DNA of 64,000 bases from Rahnella inusitata (GTDB taxonomy: Bacteria > Pseudomonadota > Gammaproteobacteria > Enterobacterales > Enterobacteriaceae): NCBI RefSeq assembly GCF_003263515.1, contig NZ_JYDE01000042.1, positions 61,657 through 125,656 on the forward strand. Reading direction: 5' to 3'. The translations under genes and the position numbers were made by a program. Below, in pieces: positions 41,435 to 50,948 of this stretch. The stretch's first letter is position 1, and each line of letters starts with the position of its first letter. Under the pieces are notes generated by a model, which was given only the letters and a program-made list of their open reading frames with translations, searched no databases and was not told the origin of the DNA.

Positions 41435-41465
41435 AAAAAAGCCGGTTATTACACCGGCTTTTTAT
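41435..41465. terminator. Bidirectional terminator
   Basis: A ten-pair stem (41437-41446 with 41453-41462) flanked by A and T runs. It overlaps the last codons of the minus-strand cupin gene. Confidence 0.85.
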
Positions 41466-41964
41466 TGCCTCTTTTTTGATCCGACAGCCCGTCATGTTCC
41501 CCAAATTCCTGCGGCGGCACATCCTGCCAGCGGTCTTTACGGGTGGCTTCATATTCCTGATTCTTCGGATAGTAAATACGGTTCTCCGCTTTGTTCGCCT
41601 CACCTATCGTCAGCAAATGCACTTCTTCATCGGTGTTGTTGATGAAGGTATGGCAGATGCCGGTTCCCTGCGGAAAAGCCACCGAATCGCCCGGTTTCAG
41701 CGGATGCAAATCGCCGTTGATCCACGCATCCGGATGCCCCTCGAGCACATACACAAACTCATCTTCAGCACTTTCTGCATGCGGATAACTGGTGCGACGC
41801 CCCGGCGGCAGGCGTTCATGATGGATACCAATACGCGTCAGTCCGAGTGATTTTCCAAGCGGTGCGCCGATTGACATTAGCTCGTCATCGCCGGGATAAC
41901 TGCCGTCGTCCGGGCCTTCGAGCTCAGTCCAGTGACGGATAAAATCAGGTTTTTCCTTGCTCAT
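41449..41964 (-). CDS. Cupin-domain protein
   Basis: Single cupin barrel (about residues 45-125) with motif 1 YPHAESAEDEFVYVLEG and motif 2 PQGTGICHTFIN, where the second motif keeps the metal-binding His. Motif 1 keeps one His and an acidic pair. Length is 171 aa with a charged tail; no signal peptide. Enzymatic role unknown. Confidence 0.8.
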   Translation of the reverse strand: MSKEKPDFIRHWTELEGPDDGSYPGDDELMSIGAPLGKSLGLTRIGIHHERLPPGRRTSYPHAESAEDEFVYVLEGHPDAWINGDLHPLKPGDSVAFPQGTGICHTFINNTDEEVHLLTIGEANKAENRIYYPKNQEYEATRKDRWQDVPPQEFGEHDGLSDQKRGNKKPV

Positions 41965-42003
41965 AACGCCTCAGCAGTGTGGGCTTAAGCCCAAAACGTA
42001 AGA

Positions 42004-42354
42004 TTAATAATGCGTTGGCAATCCTGGCTGCGCAGAATAATTGCTTTGCGCCAGCGTCTTCGGCAAGCAGGCAAAACTGATGTGTACCTTTTCGCCATCA
42101 TTACTTTCGCCAAGCGTCTGGTATCTGCCGCTACAAAAATCGTAAATCTTTTTGTAGGTATCCACCCGACGTTGACGTTCCAGAATTGAAAACACGGAAG
42201 ACGTATAACTCGCCTGCCCCTGAGCAAAAGATTCATCAAATTTTGCCGGACGGTAGGTTTGCTCCCCTACAGGTTCGTCGATACTTGAGCATCCTGCCAG
42301 AAAACCGGCGGCCATAACCGCTGCAATCATCACTATTTTCATATTTTTCATCAT
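42004..42354 (-). CDS. Hypothetical lipoprotein
   Basis: Short signal peptide with lipobox FLAGC (C22), then a soluble domain of about 94 residues with two further cysteines (YDFCSGRY and SFACLPK) that may form a disulfide. Length is 116 aa. The +2 residue is Ser, so outer-membrane sorting is expected. The family is not recognised. It lies 49 bases downstream of the GGDEF gene on the same strand and may be co-transcribed with it. Confidence 0.75.
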   Translation of the reverse strand: MMKNMKIVMIAAVMAAGFLAGCSSIDEPVGEQTYRPAKFDESFAQGQASYTSSVFSILERQRRVDTYKKIYDFCSGRYQTLGESNDGEKVHISFACLPKTLAQSNYSAQPGLPTHY

Positions 42355-42403
42355 TATTCATCCCGGAAAAATGTATTCCAAATCAGTGTAGACCAGGAAA
42401 AGC

Positions 42404-43468
42404 TTAAGCTCTGCCTGCGCTGCCAATACTGTTTTTGCCATTTTGCTTTATGGTCGCCACGGCGCGCTCGGCTGCGGCCAGCCACTGGTGGTAATCTTCC
42501 CGCCCCCGCGAAGTGGCGATACCTGCGCTCAGTGAGCACTGGAAACCGGCGTCCTGCGACAGCCGGATTTCAGACGCTTTGAGCAGTAACCGGTATCCCA
42601 CCGCGTAGGCTTCCTCTTCGGAAATTCCCGGCAGGATCACCACAAACTCATCGTCACCCAGCAATGCCGGAAAATCATGCTCGCCGGTTTCCTGACGCAA
42701 AATCGTCGCCACCGAACGCAGCACATAATCTCCGGCCTCACGACCAAACAGATCATTCACCATTTTTAAATCATCGACGTCGAGCACCATCAGGCAAGAG
42801 AGATCTTGTCTGGAGCGTTCAAACTCCAGCATCAGTCGCCTGTCGAGCAACCGCCGGTTTGGCAGGCCGAGGAAGGGATCCATCAGCGCGGTTTTCTCCA
42901 GTTCATGCTGTTTATCACGCAACTTTCTGGAGATGGAATAATTGGCGGCGCTGAGGGCGATGATATAGAGAGTTGACAGGGGCAGCGTCAGCCACAGGGT
43001 ACGTACGGTCACCTCGGTATAAAACGTCATGCCCGAAAACGGCCAGCAGACAATAAATCCGATGCAATAAAAAGCCATCGCGCGGCGTAACAGACGCCAG
43101 CCACCGGCGGAAAAGCGATCCGCGATAAGGATAGACGTAATCACCGCTGACGGCAGAGGACAAACGCCCATCAGCGCGACCCAGGCGCCACCGGCAATGG
43201 CATCAAACGCCAGATTCCTGAATTCGGCCTGATTGGGCTTTTTGGAACGCCGCGAAATCATCATCGCGACGTGTGGCCAGACAAAACCATTGAACACCAG
43301 CAGACTGATTGGCAGCCAGGATGCACCCCGCTCTTCAAGCACAGAAGCAATGGGCAGAAAGCAGAGGAAAGTGCCCAACATGCGCATCAGATACATTCGT
43401 CGTAAAAAACGATCCGAACGTTCACGCACGTGGCTTTCATCCGGGAAGAAATATGGCATACCTGACAA
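42404..43468 (-). CDS. MASE2-GGDEF protein with a degenerate signature
   Basis: The N-terminal MASE2 membrane domain (about residues 25-185) resembles DgcC/AdrA (FLPIASVL, FVWPHVA, GGAWVALMGV). The C-terminal GGDEF domain (about 190-350) keeps the metal-binding VLDVDDLKMVND segment. The signature at 271-275 reads GDDEF, with Asp replacing the second Gly, and the preceding Arg is Leu, so diguanylate cyclase activity is doubtful. Length is 354 aa. A small lipoprotein gene follows. Confidence 0.88.
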   Translation of the reverse strand: MSGMPYFFPDESHVRERSDRFLRRMYLMRMLGTFLCFLPIASVLEERGASWLPISLLVFNGFVWPHVAMMISRRSKKPNQAEFRNLAFDAIAGGAWVALMGVCPLPSAVITSILIADRFSAGGWRLLRRAMAFYCIGFIVCWPFSGMTFYTEVTVRTLWLTLPLSTLYIIALSAANYSISRKLRDKQHELEKTALMDPFLGLPNRRLLDRRLMLEFERSRQDLSCLMVLDVDDLKMVNDLFGREAGDYVLRSVATILRQETGEHDFPALLGDDEFVVILPGISEEEAYAVGYRLLLKASEIRLSQDAGFQCSLSAGIATSRGREDYHQWLAAAERAVATIKQNGKNSIGSAGRA

Positions 43469-43625
43469 AGCTCGCTGAATATAATTCTTTTTATAGTAGT
43501 CGAGTTAGTGATGGCGCATCTAGTTAAAGCATCAGTTTCAATAGAGGGAATAAGGCGTGTTTTTGACTTATTTAGAGAGAGCTAAGGGTTTAGCGGGGAA
43601 ATTTGAGATAGAGGGCACGGGGAAT

Positions 43626-43665
43626 AAAAAAACGGCCCCATCAGGCAGTGTTCCCGATGAGGCCG
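43626..43665 (-). terminator. Terminator after the YahK-like gene
   Basis: Stem 43633-43641 with 43656-43665 (one mismatch), read on the minus strand into a run of seven T. It lies 26 bases after the stop. Confidence 0.7.
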
Positions 43666-43690
43666 GCAGGCGGTGCGTAAAGCGGATGTA

Positions 43691-44746
43691 TTACGCCGTC
43701 AGCGTCGCCATATCAATCACGAAGCGATATTTCACGTCGCTTTTCAGCATACGTTCGTAGGCGTCGTTGATGTCCGGCATGTTGATCATTTCGATGTCAG
43801 AACCGATGTTATGTTTGGCGCAGAAATCGAGCATTTCCTGCGTTTCTGCAATACCACCGATGCACGAACCGGCGACGGAGCGGCGGCCGAGAATCAGCGA
43901 CAGCGTATTGAGCATCGGGCTGATATCACCGAGGAAACCAACGAACACCAGCGTGCCGTCGATGTTCAGGGTTGGCATGTACGGGTTGATGTCGTGAACG
44001 TAAGGCACGGTATCAATGATCAGATCGAACTCGCCGTGGGTTGCGGCCATCTGCGCCTCATCCGTGGAGACCACGATGTGATGCGCCCCCAGACGACGTG
44101 CATCTTCCGCTTTACCAGCGGAACGGGTGAACAGCGTGACTTCCGCACCCAGCGCGTTAGCCAGTTTCAACGCCATGTGCCCCAGGCCACCGAGCCCGAC
44201 CACACCGACTTTGCTGCCCTTGGTGATGTTCCAGTGGCGCAGCGGCGACCAGGTGGTGATACCGGCGCAAAGCAGCGGTGCGGCGGCTTTGAGGTCGATG
44301 CCTTCCGGCATTCTCAGTACGAAGCTTTCACTCGCCACGATGGATTTGGAGTAACCGCCGTAGGTCGGCATATGGTCATGGCGATCCACGCTGTTATAGG
44401 TCTGGGTGTTGCCTTCTAAACAATACTGCTCAAGCCCTTTCTCACACGGGCTGCACGTACGACAGGAATCGACCATACAGCCGATCCCGGCATAATCACC
44501 GACTTTGAATTTGGTGACGTTCTTACCGACTTTCGCCACGCGGCCCACCACTTCGTGGCCGGGCACCAGCGGATAGGTGCTGAATCCCCAGTCGTTGCGG
44601 GCCTGATGTAAATCTGAGTGACAAACGCCGCAGTACATTACGTCGATCACTACGTCGTCGGCGCGGGCTTCGCGTTGTTCAAATTCAAAGGGCGCTAATG
44701 GCACTTTCGCTGACTGGGCAGCGTATCCGAGCACTTTCAGGGTCAT
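43691..44746 (-). CDS. yahK: NADP-dependent aldehyde reductase/alcohol dehydrogenase (YahK type)
   Basis: Zinc-dependent medium-chain dehydrogenase of the cinnamyl-alcohol-dehydrogenase group. The catalytic zinc site is C39 and H43 (YCGVCHSD) with GHE at 63-65. The structural zinc cysteines lie in the CMVDSCRTCSPCEKGLEQYC segment. The nucleotide fold has GVVGLGGLGHMAL. Close to E. coli YahK (AGSxIGGIxETQEMLDFC, YRFVID); length 351 aa. It reduces a broad range of aldehydes. A periplasmic cupin gene lies 84 bases upstream on the same strand. Confidence 0.88.
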   Translation of the reverse strand: MTLKVLGYAAQSAKVPLAPFEFEQREARADDVVIDVMYCGVCHSDLHQARNDWGFSTYPLVPGHEVVGRVAKVGKNVTKFKVGDYAGIGCMVDSCRTCSPCEKGLEQYCLEGNTQTYNSVDRHDHMPTYGGYSKSIVASESFVLRMPEGIDLKAAAPLLCAGITTWSPLRHWNITKGSKVGVVGLGGLGHMALKLANALGAEVTLFTRSAGKAEDARRLGAHHIVVSTDEAQMAATHGEFDLIIDTVPYVHDINPYMPTLNIDGTLVFVGFLGDISPMLNTLSLILGRRSVAGSCIGGIAETQEMLDFCAKHNIGSDIEMINMPDINDAYERMLKSDVKYRFVIDMATLTA

Positions 44747-44830
44747 GATATTTTTCCTGTACAGGTAGAAAGTAAGAAATCCCGTCCGGATAAACCGGAC
44801 AGGATGTTGCCAAAACGGAAAACCTGTTCT

Positions 44831-45325
44831 TTATTTCTGATACTGCGCGTCGGTCACTTTTTCCATCCACTCTACCGGGCTGCCGTTGAGGGATTCAGCA
44901 ATCGCGATATGCGTCATAGCGTTTTCCGGCGTCGCGCCGTGCCAGTGTTTCACCCCTTCCGGGATCCACACGATATCGCCCACGTTCATTTCGCGAACGT
45001 CGCGGCCCTCTTCCTGTAACCAACCGCGACCGTGTGTGACGATCAGCGTCTGGCCCAGAGGATGGGTGTGCCACGCGGTGCGCGCGCCGGGTTCGAAGGT
45101 CACGGTCGCGCCGCCAATGCGTGCAGATTCTGTGCCGCTGAACGGCGCATCAATGCGCACTTTACCGGTGAAGTAACTTTCCGGGCCGCTCTGAGAAGGG
45201 GTGGAACCGCTTTTGGTGATTCTGATTGTGTCGTTCATTTTATTCTCCGCTTCGGCAAATGCTGCCGGGGCCATGCAGGACATCATCATTGATAGTGAAA
45301 GCGTAGTTGCTTTGAAGGCGTTCAT
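44831..45325 (-). CDS. Exported cupin-domain protein
   Basis: A signal peptide (cut near AFA, about residue 24) precedes a single cupin barrel with AWHTHPLGQTLIVTHG and PEGVKHWHGA, which supply the metal-binding histidines. Such small cupins resemble the carboxymuconolactone-decarboxylase-associated and hydroxynitrile-lyase cupins. Length is 164 aa from ATG 45325; a GTG at 45343 is possible. It precedes the YahK-like gene, suggesting a joint role in aldehyde or redox stress (inference). Confidence 0.82.
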   Translation of the reverse strand: MNAFKATTLSLSMMMSCMAPAAFAEAENKMNDTIRITKSGSTPSQSGPESYFTGKVRIDAPFSGTESARIGGATVTFEPGARTAWHTHPLGQTLIVTHGRGWLQEEGRDVREMNVGDIVWIPEGVKHWHGATPENAMTHIAIAESLNGSPVEWMEKVTDAQYQK

Positions 45326-45486
45326 TGCACTTTCTCCTGCCACGTTATGCTCAAGCCATTACAGACTTATGATTGATTGAACTACGTTACCGTGCTTCGC
45401 GTAGGCGGACTAGGTGGCAAAATGCGAAAGCACCTATGAGTAAAATTCATCAATCAATGTCAGGCGCTGAGAATATTGTCGGAGAC

Positions 45487-46644
45487 TTACTGCGTCGTCG
45501 GGGTATAAATAATCCTGAGCGTGCCGCGATAACGCCCCGCCGTTTTCGACGATAACGTGAAAGACGGCGTAATTAACTCCATCGGTGCGGGAACGCACAG
45601 CACGGAATTTCGCTGACCCGGTAAAACCACGCGTCGTAATACGCCTTTATTGGTACCGCTCCAGATGACCTCGGTGCCGTTTTGTACTGCCTGCCGCGCC
45701 TTGGTGAGCGGATTAATCACCTCTATCGAATAATCCAGACGATCTTGTGCCAGATTTTTATTCCCGCCAATGAGATATAACGAAAACAACCCGGTGGCTC
45801 TGGAGGGCGCGGCAGAACCTTCGTCCTGAAAGATCAGGCTTACGCGGTTGCTGTCCGAATTATTGCCATCATAAAGACACATATCCAGGGAACGGCTACC
45901 GCTTACGGTGGTGGTGGCGCGGGCGCCGGGGAAAATTTTCAACCCGAGATCCAGATTCGCCGCCGCATTGCCAAACTCGGGCAGATAGATCTGCTGATTA
46001 CCGTAATCCGTCACCTTAAACGTCATGCTGGCGATCCAGTCAGCCAGCTTGATCACGTTGGTACAGCCCACGTTCACGTTCTGCGAATTCCCGGTACAGG
46101 TTACGGGCCATTGCATCAGCGACATTTTGAGCGTTCCGCTCCAGGTTCCGGCGGCGGGAAATTTACTCAGCTCCGACGAAGGTACATACGCCGAATAATC
46201 CGTACCGTCGCCCCTCGGCGTAACCGCGCCACCAAAGGCATTCAGCGGAACCAGATTGGTTGCCACCACCACATTATTTAGCGATCTGCGTTTGGTCATA
46301 TAGACATTGAGCACCAGCGTCTGTTTAGTGGTGCTTTCGGTAAACAAGACCGGCACGGGATACGGCGCCGGGGACGCTTCCAGCCAGACCGGAAACGTCA
46401 GGCAGGCACCGTACTGATTGCTGGTTCGTGACTGACAAACCAGCGTGTTCCGCCCCCATTTTGGTGCGTCGTTGGTGTCATAACCGCCGTTTTCGTTGGT
46501 CCAGATAGGCAACTGCGCCGGTACGGACATACGGTCGAAGGACACGGCGACGGTGGTATTGCGTCCTGACGGCGTGAGCGAAGCCGCCTGCGCGCCCGCC
46601 ATCAGGCATATCAGCGCCAGACAGGCGAGAAATCTACTTTTCAT
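45487..46644 (-). CDS. CFA/I-type fimbrial tip/minor subunit (CfaE/CblD family)
   Basis: Last gene of the fimbrial operon. A signal peptide (cut after AQA, about residue 20) precedes a two-domain protein of 385 aa with paired cysteines, as in CblD/CfaE initiator-adhesins. The N-terminal half would be the receptor-binding domain and the C-terminal half the pilin domain. The assignment rests on position after the usher, size, the start of the mature protein and weak family resemblance. It begins nine bases after the usher stop. Confidence 0.78.
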   Translation of the reverse strand: MKSRFLACLALICLMAGAQAASLTPSGRNTTVAVSFDRMSVPAQLPIWTNENGGYDTNDAPKWGRNTLVCQSRTSNQYGACLTFPVWLEASPAPYPVPVLFTESTTKQTLVLNVYMTKRRSLNNVVVATNLVPLNAFGGAVTPRGDGTDYSAYVPSSELSKFPAAGTWSGTLKMSLMQWPVTCTGNSQNVNVGCTNVIKLADWIASMTFKVTDYGNQQIYLPEFGNAAANLDLGLKIFPGARATTTVSGSRSLDMCLYDGNNSDSNRVSLIFQDEGSAAPSRATGLFSLYLIGGNKNLAQDRLDYSIEVINPLTKARQAVQNGTEVIWSGTNKGVLRRVVLPGQRNSVLCVPAPMELITPSFTLSSKTAGRYRGTLRIIYTPTTQ

Positions 46645-46653
46645 ACAAAATCC

Positions 46654-49392
46654 CTATTGTTGTTCCTGCGAGGAAAACGCTGCCCGTGCAAGAGGACCTT
46701 CATCCGTACGGCGGGTAGCAATCAGCATTTTTGCCTGCTGCTGAACGTCCTGCGGCACCGACGCAAGTTCGACCGTTTTACAATCGCTGTCGCCGACATA
46801 ACGCACGACGTCATGCGTGCTTTTCACCTTCAGTTCGCAGCGGTACATCTGCATCCCACGCGCCATATATAAATTCTTCATGCGGTGATCGGTTTCCGCC
46901 GTGAATCCGCCCTGCCCTAATCCCGACCAGCTGGCGACATTTAACGGCGTCGCGCCTTCCAGCGGCGTTTGCTGATTAATCATCAGTCTGCCAAGGTAGG
47001 TGTAGCGCGAGACGATATTCACCTTGCTGACCAGCATCCGTCCCGGCGCGATAAACAGCGTCCGGCGTCCGGCACCCTGCGTGATTTCACTGCGCATACC
47101 GGCGGTAGATTCAATGGAATCATTGATGCTGATATTACTTTGCGTATACGCCGGCACGCTGAACAACGTACGGCCTGTGCCGTGCAGACTGGCGCTGCCT
47201 GCGCCGTCAACGGAGACATCCACGCGGGTATCCCGGCTGTCATCGGTGCTCGCGACGTTCAGCCCGACGGCAGCACCGGGCAGGCCGTTGCCCCATTTCC
47301 CCCAGTACAGACCGGATTTCGCCACCGCCATTGAGGAGTTATAGCTGCCGCTGCTGCTTAAACGCTGGCCCGACGCCCCCGAAGAGGCTGAACTGAACGC
47401 CAGACTGCCGCTGCCGTACTCGCCGCTGGTTTTACCGTAGACCGAAGCATTCAGCGTATTGTCCTGATTGCCGTTGAGATTCACGCCGATTTCCTGCTGA
47501 TTCTGCGCATCGAAATACCAGTTTTGCGCGACGTTATAGCCAATCTGATCTTTACTGCTGCGGTCAGTCTGATAAGTCATGCCCACCGAGCTGTAGTTTG
47601 AGCGCGCATTAATCGTCGGCGTGCTGACGCGCGAGAGCGAAACGGAGAGAAATCCGCCGTTATCGCGCTTCATGCCGGTGCTGCTGGTACGCGTAAAAAG
47701 ATTGGCGCTGGTGTTGATGTTGATGCCGCCGACGCTGAAACCGCGTCCCAGCCCGGCCTGCCAGGTGGTCGTCTGCGTTTTGTTATAACTGCTGCGGCGT
47801 GTCCATACCGGCACCACGTCGTTATCATCGAGCTGCGCCGGGATCACGTTGCGGCCTTCATTTTTGCTGGCGCTGTAACCGGCGTTTACGTACCAGCTTT
47901 TCACCGGCACGCTGAACATCAGGCTGCTGCTCTGATAGCAGCCGCTGAAACCGTATTGGCCGCCGTTGTTGCTGTAACAATCCTGCGCATACAGTGCGCT
48001 GCGGTAAAAACTGAGAGAAAAACCGTCGTTATAGGTGACCTGCTGAATGTTGCCGCGCGAGCCTTCGCTGCCCTTCAGGTAACTGAAGCGGGTGGTGAGA
48101 ATGCCGTCGAGCAGCGGGTTATCAAATCCGTGACTCCAGTCGAGTGCGCTTTCGATAAAATGGTTGCGGTTGGTCGCGGCCACACCGCCGGTGAGCGCGG
48201 CTTCACGGGTGAGCGGCACTTTGATCCCCGCCTGCATCACGCGGCGATCGGCACCATTTTTTGATTCTGCGCCGTTGCCCTGAACCTCGCGTTCAGGAAT
48301 GGCACCGCCCTGCACAAACCATTCGATGTTCTGGCTGGTGGCATTGCCCGTGCGGCTAAAAGGCACCTGCTCGGTGCGCGACAGCTGATTATCTTCGTAA
48401 ACGCGCAACGTCACGGTGTAGCTGCCGTTAGGGAACGCGGTGGTATCGAGGTTCTGTGTCCCCGCATTCAGATAAAAGGTGCCGAGCAACTGCTGATCGC
48501 GATAGGCATCAATGCGCGACGGGCGGGTGATAAATACCGTCACCGGTGTGCCCTGCGCGGCCTGTGAATTGTTCATCCAGGCAAGCGTGGAACCGACGCG
48601 CGCACCTTCGATGGTGCTGAGCGGCAACTGGCTGAGGGTAATATTTCCGCCTGCGTTGCTGAAAATATCCCGCGAGTCCATGCGCCCCGCCTGAACGTAA
48701 TAGCGTTTGCCGACGTCGCGGCGCAGGAAGACGTTGTTAAAACGCACATCCTGATGATTTTGCTGGCGATATTTCTGCGCCAGATAGTCCCAGTCAATAC
48801 CTGCATAACTATTTTCCGTCAGCCCGAGCGCGCCCGCGCCCTGTACGGATAACGTCTGGTCATCGTTATTAGTAACGAAGTTAATATTCTGCTGATGGAT
48901 AAACGCCGCTTCCGTTTCTGCCGTCTGTTCGTAGTACGGCGAGTTCTGGTCTGCGGCAAGCGGCACAAACTCAGGGCCGAGGAACAATGCGACTTTGGCA
49001 TTATTTTCATCATAGATAAGTGCAACCGAATCCGTTTCCAGATAGTCACACCCTGCCACGCCGCCGTTACTGCTGCACGCCAGATTTCCGTTACGTGCCA
49101 TAGGCTTGCCGATCAGACGGTCCAGCACCGCTTGCTGCTGAGAACTCTTTTGATAATGCGTCATCACCGCCTGCGCCACGTCTTCCGGTTTGAGGAAAGT
49201 GACGGTATCGAGGTTAACGGAGGCTTCAAAAAGTCCGAGCGATTGCCCGTAGACAGAAAGATTGACCCACAGCGTCTGGCCGGTGACCAGCGATTCAAAA
49301 CCAGGCGGAACCTGGGTGGCAGCACGGGCTGAAAGAAAGGGGGTTAGGGTAATGAAAGAGGCGATTATAACGATGCGGAAATTGACCTTCAT
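46654..49392 (-). CDS. CFA/I-type fimbrial outer-membrane usher
   Basis: Outer-membrane usher of the alternate (alpha, class 5) chaperone-usher pathway. A signal peptide (cut near ARA) is followed by an N-terminal periplasmic domain, a long beta-barrel with a plug, and C-terminal domains. Recognisable blocks are YYVQAGRMDSRDIFSNAGGN, SLSFYRSALYAQDC and the Ser/Gly-rich strands. ATG at 49392 gives 912 aa; the longer frame to 49467 lies in the spacer. A GC-rich hairpin in the leader may limit usher synthesis relative to pilin. Confidence 0.85.
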   Translation of the reverse strand: MKVNFRIVIIASFITLTPFLSARAATQVPPGFESLVTGQTLWVNLSVYGQSLGLFEASVNLDTVTFLKPEDVAQAVMTHYQKSSQQQAVLDRLIGKPMARNGNLACSSNGGVAGCDYLETDSVALIYDENNAKVALFLGPEFVPLAADQNSPYYEQTAETEAAFIHQQNINFVTNNDDQTLSVQGAGALGLTENSYAGIDWDYLAQKYRQQNHQDVRFNNVFLRRDVGKRYYVQAGRMDSRDIFSNAGGNITLSQLPLSTIEGARVGSTLAWMNNSQAAQGTPVTVFITRPSRIDAYRDQQLLGTFYLNAGTQNLDTTAFPNGSYTVTLRVYEDNQLSRTEQVPFSRTGNATSQNIEWFVQGGAIPEREVQGNGAESKNGADRRVMQAGIKVPLTREAALTGGVAATNRNHFIESALDWSHGFDNPLLDGILTTRFSYLKGSEGSRGNIQQVTYNDGFSLSFYRSALYAQDCYSNNGGQYGFSGCYQSSSLMFSVPVKSWYVNAGYSASKNEGRNVIPAQLDDNDVVPVWTRRSSYNKTQTTTWQAGLGRGFSVGGININTSANLFTRTSSTGMKRDNGGFLSVSLSRVSTPTINARSNYSSVGMTYQTDRSSKDQIGYNVAQNWYFDAQNQQEIGVNLNGNQDNTLNASVYGKTSGEYGSGSLAFSSASSGASGQRLSSSGSYNSSMAVAKSGLYWGKWGNGLPGAAVGLNVASTDDSRDTRVDVSVDGAGSASLHGTGRTLFSVPAYTQSNISINDSIESTAGMRSEITQGAGRRTLFIAPGRMLVSKVNIVSRYTYLGRLMINQQTPLEGATPLNVASWSGLGQGGFTAETDHRMKNLYMARGMQMYRCELKVKSTHDVVRYVGDSDCKTVELASVPQDVQQQAKMLIATRRTDEGPLARAAFSSQEQQ

Positions 49393-49421
49393 TACAGCGT
49401 CCTGCTGAAAAAGAATAACAA

Positions 49422-49438
49422 GGGGGCGAACTGCCCCC
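49422..49438 (-). terminator. Attenuator-like hairpin between major pilin and usher
   Basis: A six-pair G/C-only stem (49422-49427 with 49433-49438) is followed on the minus strand by TTGTTATTCTTTTT. It would let most transcripts end after the pilin gene. Confidence 0.55.
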
Positions 49439-49468
49439 CGAAATAATCGATCAGTCAACTCCGGCAAA

Positions 49469-49972
49469 TCAGCTCGACGTCGTTGCCTGTGTGATTAACA
49501 GGCTGACCACGCCGGAATAGGTGCCGGTCGTCAGAGGCGCTACGGTTGCCGGGGAGATTTTCAATGGCAGAACGGAAGAACCGTTCTCAGTGCCCGCCGG
49601 AAACAGGGATGCGTAAGTCAGGGAGGTCGCCGTGGTGGTGATCGGTTTCAGATCTGCACCCAGCGTGACTTTCAACGGAACGGCGGTACCGGTTACGGTT
49701 TCGTTTAACTGGGCAGTGCTCACCAGCGCCACGTTGATATTGGCGGTAGAAGAATTCGACCAGATTTTAGTATCCAGTGAATAAGTCGATAAACCACGAC
49801 CAGGAATATATTGCATATTAATGGTGCCCGGCAGTGCAGTACCGTCTGCCTGAGTCATATCAACCGTCGAATCAACGTTGGCATTGACAGTAATATCTTT
49901 CTGCACAGCCTGTGCATTAAATGCAGCCGTTAACGCAGCAGCGATGAAAAGTGGTTTGATTAATTTTTGCAT
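49469..49972 (-). CDS. CFA/I (CS1)-type major fimbrial subunit
   Basis: Major pilin. A signal peptide MQKLIKPLFIAAALTAAFNAQA is followed by mature VQKDITVNANVDSTVDM, which aligns with the CFA/I and CS1 pilin N-terminus, and the C-terminus has TGTYSGVVSLLIT as in those pilins. No cysteines occur in the mature protein, as usual for this class. The start at 49972 has GGAG six bases upstream; 49984 is an alternative. Length is 167 aa. It lies between chaperone and usher genes. Confidence 0.88.
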   Translation of the reverse strand: MQKLIKPLFIAAALTAAFNAQAVQKDITVNANVDSTVDMTQADGTALPGTINMQYIPGRGLSTYSLDTKIWSNSSTANINVALVSTAQLNETVTGTAVPLKVTLGADLKPITTTATSLTYASLFPAGTENGSSVLPLKISPATVAPLTTGTYSGVVSLLITQATTSS

Positions 49973-50150
49973 TTGTAGCTCCATGAAAATCTATGTAATG
50001 GTCACAACGCTACATAATTCGAGCTGCAGGAAAGTGGCTGAATACAGCCAACGCACCTGCGGCTTGAAGAATGACGCGCATCCATGACCGTTTTATTGAT
50101 AATGAACTGCTTCATAACAAACAAGTTGTTATTCTCTTAGAATAAGTTGA

Positions 50151-50948
50151 TTATTTTCCGAGAACGTATTCGTTCATATTTCTCGTTTTTTGATCAACAT
50201 ATTTAATTCTTATTTCCTGTGCAGCATTTATTTCAGCTGGCGTCCAGGCTTTGAACCGTAATGTCTCATCCGGATATACCGTGGCGTGTTCCTGTTTCCA
50301 CTGGCAACTGCCGCTGCTATTTTTTTGCAAGCAGAGAGCGACTTCGCGGATCACCATGCGCACGGTGCCATTGTTTTTAACGTCGCCTGACGATAATGGA
50401 ATGAGGGATAACACAGCGTGTTTCGGCGGAATATGAACCAGCACGCCCCAGACTAAATTGATGCCCACCTGGTTGCTGATTTTATTCTCCTGACCGGTGT
50501 TATCTTTCAATTCCTCCGGCGCACCGACGGCCTCGAAGTAAACACGCCAGGCGGTCTCTTTCTCCTGGGGTTGTAACGAAATAAGACGAATAATGCGTTG
50601 CGAACCCGATGCCAGCGCGAATTTATCCGGGGTAGCAATCAGCGAATGCGAAACCGCATCTTCTATCAATATTTCTTTTTCAAATTGCGTGGCAGGGCGG
50701 TCTATTCGCTTAATGCTGACTTTAATAAACTGCGCCTCACCGCTTTGCGACAAAGTCTGTACCTGCGCTGCGCCCTGGCTATTAAGCGTCACCTCCATGG
50801 GATAAACGCTCATATTTGCCAATGCAGCAGGCATGGATAAAAAAGTCATTAATATCAGTGAGAAACACAGTAACCTGGCGAACTTCTTTTTACAAAACAA
50901 CGCAAAAGAATTGCCGTAACGCAGGGTCTGATGACGTGACTCTTCCAT
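50151..50948 (-). CDS. CFA/I-type periplasmic fimbrial chaperone
   Basis: First gene of the operon. Signal region (about residues 25-44, ending PAALA) then an immunoglobulin-fold chaperone: NMSVYPMEVTLN, SGSQRIIRLISLQPQEKETAWRVYFEAV and NLVWGVLVHIPP. Length is 265 aa; AAGGA precedes the start. It is separated from the pilin gene by 178 bases with no gene, and is divergent from the presumed regulator. Confidence 0.85.
   Translation of the reverse strand: MEESRHQTLRYGNSFALFCKKKFARLLCFSLILMTFLSMPAALANMSVYPMEVTLNSQGAAQVQTLSQSGEAQFIKVSIKRIDRPATQFEKEILIEDAVSHSLIATPDKFALASGSQRIIRLISLQPQEKETAWRVYFEAVGAPEELKDNTGQENKISNQVGINLVWGVLVHIPPKHAVLSLIPLSSGDVKNNGTVRMVIREVALCLQKNSSGSCQWKQEHATVYPDETLRFKAWTPAEINAAQEIRIKYVDQKTRNMNEYVLGK

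Noticed and set aside
45436..45555. Short plus-strand ORF beginning MSKIHQSMSG before the fimbrial operon
   Set aside because: It overlaps the tip-protein gene and has no homologue I recognise.
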